Made by a program: the position numbers and the translations under genes. A stretch of 64,000 bases of DNA from Candidatus Puniceispirillum marinum IMCC1322 (GTDB lineage: Bacteria; Pseudomonadota; Alphaproteobacteria; Puniceispirillales; Puniceispirillaceae), in contig NC_014010.1 of the NCBI RefSeq assembly GCF_000024465.1, forward strand, positions 1,054,001 through 1,118,000. The letters run 5' to 3'. The notes beneath the pieces are model-generated. The model made no database searches. It was not told the origin of the DNA and saw only the letters and a program-made list of their open reading frames with translations. Shown piece after piece: positions 16,022 through 24,333 of this stretch (position 1 is its first letter; the number at the start of each line of letters is the position of its first letter).

Positions 16022-16645
16022 GGTTTTCTCCTCAAGTTGATAAATAACAATGTCGACAGATTGCTAATCACTACAAAGTTATTTAGCCAATCCTGTCGCC
16101 AACAAATGAGATCAAGGCTGGCACGCCAACTGATATGTGCTGCTAATCCGTTCTGATGTGAGACGGTATGCAATCGAACTGCTCATTGTTTGCTTCTTCG
16201 CACTACCCTGTGCAATGCGCAGGATGCCTTAAATGCAATCCCACTGGAGAGACATCCTTTTATCCTGAAAGATCGGAAGAGATTTGACGTTTGCGAAGTC
16301 GGAATGGTTGAGACGGAACGCCGTCTAAAAGTGAAGCGGATGACAACCTCGTAAGAGACCCGCTATCGTGTAGGAGTGCCTGGCTATTTGGGTCCTATGC
16401 GTGCGTGAACGCTGGTAATAGAGATGATAGCAAAACCTGCTCTTCCAATTTGGTTCAGTAAAATAGCCTGACAAGCGACTTGCAATATCGACAAGACGCA
16501 TTTCAGATCGACGCCAGATTGGCGTTGATCTGACTGCTCTTTGCAATCTCGAATAAAAAATAATCAATCAAAAAGAAAACATGCGATGCGCAAGCAGAGC
16601 ATTCGTAGATGCGAAGCAGATGCGACGTATCGATACCCAATAAGT
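16022..16645. other. 624-base intergenic region rich in hairpins
   Basis: No convincing gene (an 80-codon minus frame at 16325-16567 has no motif). Several strong inverted repeats lie close together: 16207-16223 (7-bp stem, AAT loop), 16311-16326 (AGACGG, loop AACG, CCGTCT), and 16503-16533 (14-bp stem including one G-T pair, loop GAT). The stretch is GC-richer than its flanks and could encode a structured RNA or contain a protein-binding origin or transfer site. None has a T tail of a normal terminator. Confidence 0.5.
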
Positions 16646-17683
16646 CTAGCTATCAAGTTCTTCATCAAGTGATCTATCAAATGCCAATAGTTTTTCTGAA
16701 ACACCTTGGCTTTGGTAGAAATCAAGAAGATCACGCTGTGTAAGAACGCCAGATTCTAGATAGCGCTCCAAATAAGTGCCTGTGTGTTCCACTAACTGTC
16801 GTGTCTTCTCTGATTGATGGATGATCTTGCGGGTACTCTTGATGATGTTTTCTGCTTGTGTGCGTGTATCGGAATAGTCATTGAGCACTCGCATCAATCG
16901 TTCAACAATGAATGACAATACCTTTGGGTCAACCTCACCTTGCTTGGGCTCACTCAGTGCAAAATCCCTTGCTAGAGCATAGGCCATAGCCAGTGTTGCA
17001 TAGTCATTGCGCCTTGTGCTCACGACCACTACAAAACCGATGCCGCCAAGATAGGCCACACCATCTGCACAGCGTTTCTGCACAGACCCATCCACACTGT
17101 CTTCGTCAAAAACGATGATGTTGGCTCTGCTGTTACGATTAGCAGCTGTTTCGATCAGTTGGCTTGCGGCAGTATCCGTTTTGGCAGTTGGGTCTCTGTC
17201 TGCAAGCTCACCAAGCCTTACGCCTTTGTCCAGCTTGACTTCAATGCCAATCACACAGTCTGGGTCACCATCTACGCGAACCAGCACATCACCAGTTTTG
17301 TTGTTGCGGATTGCGCCAGAAGTTGTGCTGGCATCGATCACTTCATCATTGTCAAATCCAGCAGACGTAGCAAATTCACGCACCACTTCCAGGACTTGGC
17401 CTTCTGCGACAGCACCTTTGCCGCTGGTTTCTCTGAACCTAAGTTCACGCAGATCATAGAGCGCTTTGAGTGATGAGAGATGCTTGCCAAGCTCACCTTC
17501 AGTTTCTCTTAGGAAGTGACTGATCTCGCCTTTCATCTCAGCCATGATGCCAATACCAAGTGCTCTGATAACAGCAGATTCACGCTCTGATGCTGGCAGG
17601 CTGCTCAAATATTCAGCTACCAGCTCATTTTCAATAACGATGTCTTTTATTGAGAGTTGTTTGTTTTTTAATTGAACAGGCAT
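16646..17683 (-). CDS. probable PD-(D/E)XK-fold nuclease
   Basis: 345 residues from ATG at 17683. The first 85 residues are helical, perhaps a coiled coil (ESAVIRALGIGIMAEMKGEISHFLRETEGELGKHLSSLKAL). The middle contains a nuclease-like core: GAVAEGQVLEVVREFA, then D132 (TGDVLV) and E148-V-K150 (IGIEVKL), followed by QLIETAANRNSRANIIVFDE, the order and spacing of the PD-(D/E)XK fold. The C-terminal 120 residues are helical. Some resemblance to RmuC-like proteins exists. No methylase lies beside it, so a classical restriction pair is unlikely. An acidic small protein is encoded divergently 77 bases away. A defence role is possible but unproven. Confidence 0.65.
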   Translation of the reverse strand: MPVQLKNKQLSIKDIVIENELVAEYLSSLPASERESAVIRALGIGIMAEMKGEISHFLRETEGELGKHLSSLKALYDLRELRFRETSGKGAVAEGQVLEVVREFATSAGFDNDEVIDASTTSGAIRNNKTGDVLVRVDGDPDCVIGIEVKLDKGVRLGELADRDPTAKTDTAASQLIETAANRNSRANIIVFDEDSVDGSVQKRCADGVAYLGGIGFVVVVSTRRNDYATLAMAYALARDFALSEPKQGEVDPKVLSFIVERLMRVLNDYSDTRTQAENIIKSTRKIIHQSEKTRQLVEHTGTYLERYLESGVLTQRDLLDFYQSQGVSEKLLAFDRSLDEELDS

Positions 17684-17760
17684 AATCAAAAATCTTCAAA
17701 TTTTCTATTAAACAAAAATGCGCTAAATTCTATAAATATGCAAATAACATGGAGAGTAAG

Positions 17761-18117
17761 ATGTCGAATAATGAATCAAATAAAGAGCTAGAAGATTTAG
17801 CGGGTTGGCTTATTCACGAAATGAGTGAAGCCATCGACAACACTATCAACGCCAAATATATGGAAATGGACACTGACGAAGATGATGAAGAATTTGAAAC
17901 TGGATTAGATGATGATGAATTTGAACAGTTCAAAGAAGACCTAGCTGAGTCTATATCAATGGACGCAATAGTTTCGTCAGATACATTTGGAACAGTTGAG
18001 TTAGTGAAAGCTGCACTCTCATATTTTGAAAAAGAAAATCGTACTGATGAGTGGCATTATGAAGTGCTAGAAAACGCGCTTGAAAAGGCGATTAAATGGG
18101 ATGAGGAAAACGAGTAG
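17761..18117 (+). CDS. very acidic small protein
   Basis: 118 residues from ATG at 17761, with GGAGAGTAAG upstream; ATG at 17749 is also in frame. About a third of the residues are Asp or Glu, with a run TDEDDEEFETGLDDDEFEQF. No membrane segment or signal. Such composition is seen in DNA mimics, inhibitors of nucleases and antitoxins. It is transcribed divergently from the probable nuclease gene (16646-17683), which makes a control or neutralising role attractive but only inferred. The family is not recognised. Confidence 0.6.
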   Translation: MSNNESNKELEDLAGWLIHEMSEAIDNTINAKYMEMDTDEDDEEFETGLDDDEFEQFKEDLAESISMDAIVSSDTFGTVELVKAALSYFEKENRTDEWHYEVLENALEKAIKWDEENE

Positions 18118-18272
18118 GCTTCAACAATCTCATAAAACACGCTTTTTATGACATTATTGCATAACCAAATGTATTTATTGAGATAATCGTCAACGCCATT
18201 TTCGGTAGGAAAGCCGATATCTCAGAAAATATAATAGTGGAACATAAACTATTAGATTTTCGGAGGTCCTAA

Positions 18273-18839
18273 ATGAAACAGGCTATGACACTCACAGACG
18301 CTCAGCAAAAGCGTGTTCTGCAGTATTGCGCCACAAGGCGTCATCCCACAAGAGACAAGACAATCGTGCTGTTTTCACTGCACACTGGGCTTCGTGCTAT
18401 GGAACTGGCAGCGCTAAAGCTTGGCGATGTGTTTGATGAAGATGGAAGCGTTAAATCCCAATTCCAACTTGCTCAGCGCAATACAAAAGGCAGCAATGCC
18501 AGAACAGTGTTCGTCAACACAAAGCTTCGAAAAGCGCTAAAAGACTATGGTGAACAGAGTAATCTAACTCAGCCAGAACGCGCCCTTTTCCCTAGTCAAA
18601 AAGGTGGGCACTTTTCTGCCAACACCATGTGTCAGCTGTTCTTAGACATCTATAAAGCTTGTGGCTTTGAGCATGCAAGCTCACACAGTGGCCGCAGGAC
18701 ATTTATTACTAAACTTGCCAACTCAGGCGTAAATGTGCGCTTGCTAGCTACTCTAGCTGGGCATCAACATATCTCCGTAACGCAACGCTACATAGATGTG
18801 AATGATACACAGCTCGCAAACGCTGTAGAGTTGCTGTAA
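18273..18839 (+). CDS. small tyrosine recombinase, catalytic domain only
   Basis: 188 residues with a strong ribosome binding site (GGAGGTCC). It contains only the catalytic domain: R41 (HTGLRAMELAALKL), K72 (NTKGSNART), H138-x-x-R141 (SHSGRRTFI), H164 (LAGHQHISV) and the nucleophile Y173 (QRYIDVND). All six positions are filled. The size matches FimB/FimE-type invertases, which lack the N-terminal arm domain and act on short local sites. It lies far from either island end, so it may act on an internal inverted site. Its stop overlaps the start of a small ORF (TAATG). Confidence 0.82.
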   Translation: MKQAMTLTDAQQKRVLQYCATRRHPTRDKTIVLFSLHTGLRAMELAALKLGDVFDEDGSVKSQFQLAQRNTKGSNARTVFVNTKLRKALKDYGEQSNLTQPERALFPSQKGGHFSANTMCQLFLDIYKACGFEHASSHSGRRTFITKLANSGVNVRLLATLAGHQHISVTQRYIDVNDTQLANAVELL

Positions 18840-19009
18840 TGGCCAAGCAAAAAGCCAGAGCTGTTGAAAAGCAGCTTCATAGAGCACTTAAACAACGCGA
18901 ATGGCTCAAGAAGAATTTGCCAAACTCAAAGCAGTTAAGAGCTTGTGAAAAGGAGATACTCGTCAAGCGCACAACTTTATTGGTAAACTACAGATCTTTG
19001 ACCTCCTAA
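18839..19009 (+). CDS. 56-residue ORF translationally coupled to the small recombinase
   Basis: ATG overlaps the recombinase stop (TAATG). It encodes 56 residues, basic and helical (MAKQKARAVEKQLHRALKQR...EKEILVKRTTLLVNYRSLTS). The first 45 residues form a single amphipathic, probably coiled-coil helix. Overlapping stop/start and good codon use argue for a real gene; it may be an accessory DNA-binding or directionality factor for the recombinase. No family recognised. Confidence 0.5.
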   Translation: MAKQKARAVEKQLHRALKQREWLKKNLPNSKQLRACEKEILVKRTTLLVNYRSLTS

Positions 19010-19129
19010 AGGCAAAATCTTACGAACGTGGTTTATGTGAAGTTTAAAAAATATCAATTTTTGTGCTGTAAAGTGATATTTAACTAGCAATTAGAGGTTT
19101 AACAAAGAAAACGATTACAACATCAATTA

Positions 19130-19345
19130 TTAGGTTTCTTGAGGGTTAAACGCCTGACCATCGTAGCCCCGTCCTCGCCATGCTTTTGCAACAAACCGAC
19201 CTGGCGTTAGGTTAACAAGCTTTTGGATGGCTGACCAAACTCCGGCTGAATATGTATTTTGCTCGAAATAATGCCAGCTTCCTCTTGGGAAAATGCCAAT
19301 TTCGCCACGATTAGCAAATTCAAGAATCCCACAATTTATAGGCTT
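19130..19345 (-). pseudogene. C-terminal fragment of an unknown protein
   Basis: A minus-strand frame between stops encodes about 70 residues ending at TAA (19132-19130): GEIGIFPRGSWHYFEQN, then VWSAIQKLVNLTPG and RFVAKAWRGRGYDGQAF. The sequence looks like real protein (tryptophans, aromatic clusters), but there is no start codon before it. It is probably what remains of a larger gene. It does not join the neighbouring frame at 19367 without a frameshift. Confidence 0.4.
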
Positions 19346-19366
19346 TTATCCTTTTAAGAAGCACTC

Positions 19367-20104
19367 TCAATCTTCGTCGTAGTTTCGAATGCAGTAGGAG
19401 AAGACTTTGTTTTCACGCATCATTACTTGTGAAAACCCACTTTCGATTTCAGTAAAAAATTTACCAGTAGCAACACACATTATTTTTACAGACCAGTTAT
19501 CGTAATTTGAACGTTCGTCGAAATTTTCGATTAAATCTGTTTCATACCATTCATTATTGGTAAGGCTGCATGATCCATCCAATATATAATCAGCAAGCTT
19601 GAATGCGAATTCGATTGGTTTTTCTTCTTTGCAACGCTGGATAAATGATATGCCTTGGTCAAGACTGTCAGAGTTATATTCGACTAACCAATCTCCTTCA
19701 GCATCAGATACCCAATATTCGGGCAATTCGTCGCCATTCCAAGACTGTGGTTCGTCATTGTCAAAATTCTCATATAGATCTCGTGCTATGGATGATCCAT
19801 CAACCTTATTAATGACGTAATATACAAAGAAATTACTAGCATGCAGGAGCTGCCATGCAACGAATTCACGTACTGAAACAGTAGCCTCAGATTTATCGTC
19901 TTTAAAAATCAGATCGATATGATTGCTTGTTGGGACAAATATGCCCCCCCATTCTGAGCGCTCAAATAAATGTTCCCAGCCTTCAACTGGATCACCATCT
20001 TCTGTTTCGTGCATTAGTGGGTTATCAAAAATCTCAGCAAAATGTGTCACATGCGAGAATTCTGCGCCACGCTCCATCGCTTTAGACATAATATCAAAAT
20101 TCAT
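19367..20104 (-). CDS. hypothetical acidic protein
   Basis: 245 residues, start preceded by AAGGGAATAG. It is soluble and rich in Asp/Glu and aromatics (DEPQSWNGDELPEYWVSDAEGDWLVEY). A central segment (VREFVAWQLLHASNFFVYYVIN) is hydrophobic but probably a buried helix. No catalytic motif seen. It is 24 bases downstream of the island integrase stop and on the same strand, so it may be on the integrase transcript. Function unknown. Confidence 0.6.
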   Translation of the reverse strand: MNFDIMSKAMERGAEFSHVTHFAEIFDNPLMHETEDGDPVEGWEHLFERSEWGGIFVPTSNHIDLIFKDDKSEATVSVREFVAWQLLHASNFFVYYVINKVDGSSIARDLYENFDNDEPQSWNGDELPEYWVSDAEGDWLVEYNSDSLDQGISFIQRCKEEKPIEFAFKLADYILDGSCSLTNNEWYETDLIENFDERSNYDNWSVKIMCVATGKFFTEIESGFSQVMMRENKVFSYCIRNYDED

Positions 20105-20128
20105 AACTATTCCCTTCTTGATCTGGAT

Positions 20129-21373
20129 TTATCTATCAGCAAGCTTCTCAAACTCATCCCGCGACAACTCATACCTTTTGCCTGTGAGCATGTCTTTCTT
20201 CAATCGCGGCGTCAAATGACTATAGTGACGCTCTATCATCTGTATTGAAGTGCCCATCTGAATAGCGAGTGTATGGATGTCCATGCCATCTTTCAGCAGA
20301 GCAAATGTCGCATATGTGTGTCTGAGGCTGTAGAGCGTGCGAGCCTGGCCTGTCCTCGGACAAATCAACAGTTCGTTCTCTTTGAGAAAATTTCTAAATG
20401 TTTGGTGAAGAGCATTAGTGACTGTTCCATCTCTTAAACGGAACACAGGCAGATCTAATCGCTGCTTTAGTAATTCTTCAAACTCAAGATGCTTTATGTC
20501 CTCTGAACGCTCATGGATGCGCTTGAGATAATTGATAGTGCCAGACCTACAGATGATATCTCTGCGGCCTGTCTTGCCACTCACACTCATCTCAAGATAG
20601 CTCTGCCCATTGTCTTCAAACTGGGTGATGTGCTGCCATTTTAGGTTTTGCGCTTCTGTGCCATGCCTCATGCCTGTATTGGCCATGATCAGCACATAGT
20701 CTCTCAGTAGCTCACGCATGTGGACTGACTTTGGGTGTTGGGTCTTGTTGATCCAGTGTGGCAATTTACGGATCATTGAAGCATATTCTTCTTGGGTGAA
20801 ATCTGGTCTTCGCTCGCTGTCCCTGCCCTTGTTTATCAGCGTTGGCACATGTGTCTTGTTCATAAAACCACGCGCAACACTCTCATCAAACACTCTGTTA
20901 AGAGCCGAGTTATGTGTGTTCAGCGTTGACGCTTTGGGCTCCCTGCCCATCTGCTGTTCACGCCAACGAGCAAATTTCTGGAGTGTTTCATAGGTGATGC
21001 TGGTGACATGCATCTTGCCAAAGAAAGGAATTAGATATTTCTCAAGCACAATCACATAGTCGCGATAGACCTTCTTACCAACGCCACTTTCTAGCTGCTT
21101 GTTCATTTCTGTGATGCACAGTTTAGCGACATCTGAGAAGCGTTTGGATACAACTGGGACGCCATTCTTTTGGCGAAACTTGTATTCCAAATAGCTGTCA
21201 GAGGCAGCCTGTTTAGCTTCGTCCAAATCACTCTTGCCAGTTGAAATGCGAATATATTGGCCGTCTATTTGGAAGGCTGCCTGCCATTTGCGGCTTCTCT
21301 CACGCCTGTAGAGCTTGACTGCTCCATCCATAATCAACACAGAATCTTCACTCAAAACAGGCATCTGACACAT
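20129..21373 (-). CDS. tyrosine recombinase of the tRNA-Met island
   Basis: 414 residues from ATG at 21373 (TTG at 21418 and ATG at 21364 are alternatives). An N-terminal arm-type domain (YRRERSRKWQAAFQIDGQYIRISTGKSDLDEAK) and a SAM-like core-binding domain precede the catalytic domain: R in ANTGMRHGTEAQNLKWQH, H-x-x-R in YSLRHTYATF, and the nucleophile Y in ERHYSHL. The second His box is altered (IQMGTSIQM in place of LGH), as in a subset of family members. The gene ends about 90 bases from tRNA-Met with arm-like repeats in between, so this enzyme should catalyse integration at the tRNA. Confidence 0.9.
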   Translation of the reverse strand: MCQMPVLSEDSVLIMDGAVKLYRRERSRKWQAAFQIDGQYIRISTGKSDLDEAKQAASDSYLEYKFRQKNGVPVVSKRFSDVAKLCITEMNKQLESGVGKKVYRDYVIVLEKYLIPFFGKMHVTSITYETLQKFARWREQQMGREPKASTLNTHNSALNRVFDESVARGFMNKTHVPTLINKGRDSERRPDFTQEEYASMIRKLPHWINKTQHPKSVHMRELLRDYVLIMANTGMRHGTEAQNLKWQHITQFEDNGQSYLEMSVSGKTGRRDIICRSGTINYLKRIHERSEDIKHLEFEELLKQRLDLPVFRLRDGTVTNALHQTFRNFLKENELLICPRTGQARTLYSLRHTYATFALLKDGMDIHTLAIQMGTSIQMIERHYSHLTPRLKKDMLTGKRYELSRDEFEKLADR

Positions 21374-21422
21374 CCAATCACTATAAAAACGATATAGTCT
21401 TGCGTGACTGGAAGCCAACCAA

Positions 21423-21444
21423 AAAGTGTGTAAGAGGTGTGTAA
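21423..21444. repeat. putative integrase arm sites, right end
   Basis: AAAGTGTGTAA (21423-21433) and AGGTGTGTAA (21435-21444) lie in tandem between the integrase start and the tRNA. The first is identical to 1481-1491 at the other end of the island. Their position and repetition fit arm-type binding sites; binding is inferred. Confidence 0.55.
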
Positions 21445-21506
21445 CGCAAAAATCACCTCAAACTGATTTTTGAGACGCTACAATGCATTGATATTATTAA
21501 GAGAAA

Positions 21507-21583
21507 TGGTAGCGGAGGAGGGACTCGAACCCCCGACACGCGGATTATGATTCCGCTGCTCTAACCAGCTGAGCTACTCCGCC
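21507..21583 (-). tRNA. tRNA-Met (CAU), elongator type
   Basis: 77 nt including CCA. The acceptor stem GGCGGAG pairs with CTCCGCT, the D loop is AGCTGGTTAGA, and the anticodon stem GCGGA/TCCGC encloses loop ATCATAA with anticodon CAU. The T arm is GGGGG-TTCGAGT-CCCTC. The first base pair and the loop are of the elongator tRNA-Met kind, not the initiator. Its 3' 45 bases are the attachment site of the adjoining island; integration keeps the tRNA intact because the element supplies the same 3' end. Confidence 0.93.
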
Positions 21584-21757
21584 ACATGGCTATGGTGAAA
21601 AATCATTGTTTCGACCTTGCGTGGGGAGTTTTAATGCGATAGGCGTGGCTAGGTCAAGTGCTGTTATGTCATACTTATAACTTAATTACCGCTTTCATGA
21701 TTACCACTTTCATGTCGGGGCCTATGTCCCGCCATATAAGCCATCAGGAAAACCATC

Positions 21758-22390
21758 ATGCTGGAAAGTTTCATCACCGCTTTTATCGTCTATTTCGTGG
21801 TTATCGACCCGATTGGCAATGCGCCGATTTTTCTGGCTGTGACCCAGCATCTTGATCGCGCCAGCAAAACCCGGACAGCGCTCGAATGTTCGCTGGTCGC
21901 CTTTGGCATCATGCTGTTCTTTGCGCTCTGCGGCACCTGGATTCTTGGCTATCTCAGCATTTCGATCACCGCTTTCAAGATCGCCGGTGGCATCATCCTG
22001 TTGCTGGTTTCGCTCGATATGCTGTCGGCCAAACGGCAAAAGCGCAAAAAGCAGGGTAGTGACAAAGCCACCGAATCTGCCGAAAATGTCGCTGTCTTTC
22101 CTTTGGCGATCCCGCTTCTAGCGGGTCCTGCGGCGATCACATCGGTTATGGTGGTATCAGCCGACCTAGCGGGCAATGCGGCACAAAGCATGATTGGCTA
22201 TGGCGCCTTGGGCGCAGTGATGGCGACAACGGCAGCGATTTTGGTGCTTACCGGCCTGGCACAGAATTTCATCGATACGCGCATTGCCTCGGTGTTTTCG
22301 CGTGTCACGGCGATTATTCTAGCAGCGCTTTCGGTGCAATATATTATCGATGGTCTGCTTGAACTAAGGCTAGTGGGCATCGGCGGATGA
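21758..22390 (+). CDS. marC: MarC-family integral membrane protein
   Basis: 210 residues, six predicted membrane helices. The opening MLESFITAFIVYFVVIDPIGNAPIFLAVT is the signature of the UPF0056/MarC family, and FPLAIPLLAGPAAITSVMV is its second conserved block. The linker between helices 3 and 4 is charged (AKRQKRKKQGSDKATESAEN). Despite the name, members have no proven role in drug resistance and their function is unknown. It is the first core gene to the right of the tRNA. Confidence 0.88.
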   Translation: MLESFITAFIVYFVVIDPIGNAPIFLAVTQHLDRASKTRTALECSLVAFGIMLFFALCGTWILGYLSISITAFKIAGGIILLLVSLDMLSAKRQKRKKQGSDKATESAENVAVFPLAIPLLAGPAAITSVMVVSADLAGNAAQSMIGYGALGAVMATTAAILVLTGLAQNFIDTRIASVFSRVTAIILAALSVQYIIDGLLELRLVGIGG

Positions 22391-22481
22391 ATTTTAGCCA
22401 ATAGCTTTCTCATCAGTACGCTAACAGGCTGGAACCAGCCTATCAAAGCGGTTATGCTGGGCCAGCTTTATTGAGGTAGCT

Positions 22482-23000
22482 ATGCAACAGGATATTCTGA
22501 TTATCGGCGTGTTATTTCCCGCCATCCCCCTGATGATGATCAATTTTGGCAACCGTTATTCGGTGCTGGCCACCTTGATCCGCAATCTGCATGACAATGC
22601 GGTGCGTGACAACACAACGCCCGATGACGCCGCGCGGTTTTTGCGCCAGATCGCCAGCCTGCGCAAACGCCTGCAACTGATTGGTATTGTCCAGACCTGT
22701 GCCGCAACAGCCTTTGTAGCGGCGCTGGCAGCGATGATTGCCATGTATCTGGATCATGTGTCCTTTGGCAGCTGGCTGTTCTTTACCAGCATCGTCCTGC
22801 TGATGGTCGCCATGTCGTTATTCATGCTCGAAATTCAGATCGCTAACCGCGCCCTGGATGTGCATCTGTCGGATCTTGAAGATCGTCAGGAATGGGAAGC
22901 CTATCTTCACCCGCCCCGCATATCGCGCCGTAGCAAAGCCGCTGCAAAACGCGCCGAACTAGCTGCTACAAAATCTAACGACGATAGCTCGTTGCTATAG
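22482..23000 (+). CDS. DUF2721 membrane protein
   Basis: 172 residues with three hydrophobic segments: 5-22 (ILIIGVLFPAIPLMMINF), about 63-88 and about 95-115. In between is the family's basic stretch (RFLRQIASLRKRLQLIGI). The C-terminal 50 residues are charged and cytoplasmic. This is the layout of the DUF2721 family, found in many alphaproteobacteria; function unknown. It lies 91 bases after marC on the same strand. Confidence 0.75.
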   Translation: MQQDILIIGVLFPAIPLMMINFGNRYSVLATLIRNLHDNAVRDNTTPDDAARFLRQIASLRKRLQLIGIVQTCAATAFVAALAAMIAMYLDHVSFGSWLFFTSIVLLMVAMSLFMLEIQIANRALDVHLSDLEDRQEWEAYLHPPRISRRSKAAAKRAELAATKSNDDSSLL

Positions 23001-23063
23001 ATTATGGCCTAAAGAACAGCATGGATGTCTGCTGATTGTGCTAAAGAAACTATCGGGTGGGCT

Positions 23064-24323
23064 CTAGGATAGCTGACCATCTGCACCCGCAAGCGGGGCG
23101 GCCGAAATCCACCCCCCACCAAGCAGATTTTCAGGATCAGCCGCATCATAGATTGCCGCCGCTTGCCCCACGGCAATGCCAAATTGCGGATCGTCCAGCC
23201 GCACAATTGCACAGCCACCCTCACCTGCCTCGAGCACGGCAGGCATCGCCGGGGCGGTATTGCGCAACCGTGCAAGCACAGGATGTCCGGCAACAGGCGC
23301 ACCGCCACCAGCAACCCAGCTGGTCTCGCTCAGATGCACCTCATAACAGGCAAGTGCGCTTTGCGGGCCAACAATGACACGATGCGCGGCCGCATCAATA
23401 CCGACAACATATAACGGGCCGTCAGCTTCGTCAGCATCCTTGCGCCCGCCAATGCCAAGTCCGCGACGCTGGCCAATGGTATAATCGATCACGCCCTTAT
23501 GCTGACCCAGAACGGTACCATCAAGATGCACAATATCACCAGCCTCAACAGCACCTGGCCGCAAGCGCCGCACAACATCGCCATACCGGCCATTTGGCAC
23601 AAAGCAGATATCCTGGCTGTCAGGTTTTTCGGATACCGCCAAACCATATTTGCGCGCCAGATCGCGCGTTTCATCCTTGGTCAGCCCGCCCAGCGGAAAG
23701 CGCAGATAGTCCATCTGCTCTGCCGTGGTCGCAAACAGGAAATAGGATTGATCCTTGGACGCATCAATACCGCGCCGTAATACTGGTCCGGCTGGCGTTT
23801 CAAGACGCTGGACATAATGGCCAGTGGCCAGACAATCCGCACCAAGTTCCTGCGCAGTTGTCAGCAAATCGGTAAATTTGACTGTCTGGTTACAGCGCAC
23901 GCAGGGGATAGGCGTTTCGCCGCGCAAATAACTATCGGCGAAATCTTCCATCACCTGATCACGGAACTTAGACTCATAATCCAGCACATAATGCGGAATG
24001 CCCAGCCGCGCCGAAACTGTCCGTGCATCGTGGATATCAATGCCCGCACAACAGGCACCCTTGGTCTGAACCGCCACACCATGGTCATACAACTGCAAGG
24101 TGATACCAATGACTTCATAGCCTTCATCATGCAGCATCGCCGCCGTGACCGATGAATCAACGCCGCCTGACATTGCCACGACAACCCGTGTATCGGCAGG
24201 CGCTTTGGCAAAGCCAAGCGAGTTTATGGCTGATAGATCAGCAGTCGGCCTATCAGTAGCCTGCACCGACGCAGATGTGGTCGCGGCATGCACATTGTTG
24301 CTGGCTGTTTTGGCCACAGACAT
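23064..24323 (-). CDS. mnmA: tRNA-specific 2-thiouridylase
   Basis: 419 residues. About 45 extra residues of low-complexity sequence precede the ATP-pyrophosphatase P-loop VVVAMSGGVDSS (49-58). Catalytic cysteines are C144 (PCVRCNQTVKF) and C240 (SQDICFVP), which form the persulfide/disulfide pair during thiolation. MnmA makes 2-thiouridine at position 34 of tRNAs for Lys, Glu and Gln. It is the last gene of a probable operon with cysE, a cysteine desulfurase and a ferredoxin, so the likely sulfur donor is encoded two genes upstream. Confidence 0.95.
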   Translation of the reverse strand: MSVAKTASNNVHAATTSASVQATDRPTADLSAINSLGFAKAPADTRVVVAMSGGVDSSVTAAMLHDEGYEVIGITLQLYDHGVAVQTKGACCAGIDIHDARTVSARLGIPHYVLDYESKFRDQVMEDFADSYLRGETPIPCVRCNQTVKFTDLLTTAQELGADCLATGHYVQRLETPAGPVLRRGIDASKDQSYFLFATTAEQMDYLRFPLGGLTKDETRDLARKYGLAVSEKPDSQDICFVPNGRYGDVVRRLRPGAVEAGDIVHLDGTVLGQHKGVIDYTIGQRRGLGIGGRKDADEADGPLYVVGIDAAAHRVIVGPQSALACYEVHLSETSWVAGGGAPVAGHPVLARLRNTAPAMPAVLEAGEGGCAIVRLDDPQFGIAVGQAAAIYDAADPENLLGGGWISAAPLAGADGQLS

Positions 24324-24333
24324 TGTTTAGTCC

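Larger units (their letters stand above)
1371..21551. mobile_element. composite genomic island integrated at tRNA-Met(CAU)
   Basis: The island is bounded by a perfect 48-bp direct repeat (1368-1415 and 21504-21551) made of the 3' end of the tRNA-Met gene, from the anticodon to CCA plus three bases. The right copy belongs to an intact tRNA and the left copy is the displaced fragment. A tyrosine recombinase gene (20129-21373) abuts the intact tRNA. Both inner ends carry the 11-mer AAAGTGTGTAA (1481-1491 and 21423-21433) next to AGGTGTGTTA or AGGTGTGTAA, as expected for arm-type integrase sites. A second integrase with a tRNA-fMet fragment, a metal cassette and two truncated genes inside show that it was built by more than one event. 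Integrase-directed tRNA insertion is known biology; the layering is inferred. Confidence 0.85.

Noticed and set aside
16207-16533. Retron msr/msd or CRISPR array
   Set aside because: No reverse transcriptase gene in the window and no regularly spaced direct repeats; the hairpins differ from each other.
16325-16567. 80-codon minus-strand frame in the hairpin-rich region
   Set aside because: Lies across the strong inverted repeats, has basic low-information composition and no ribosome binding site.
22426-22441. Inverted repeat AGGCTGG/CCAGCCT after marC as a terminator
   Set aside because: The loop would be only a few bases and there is no T run after it.
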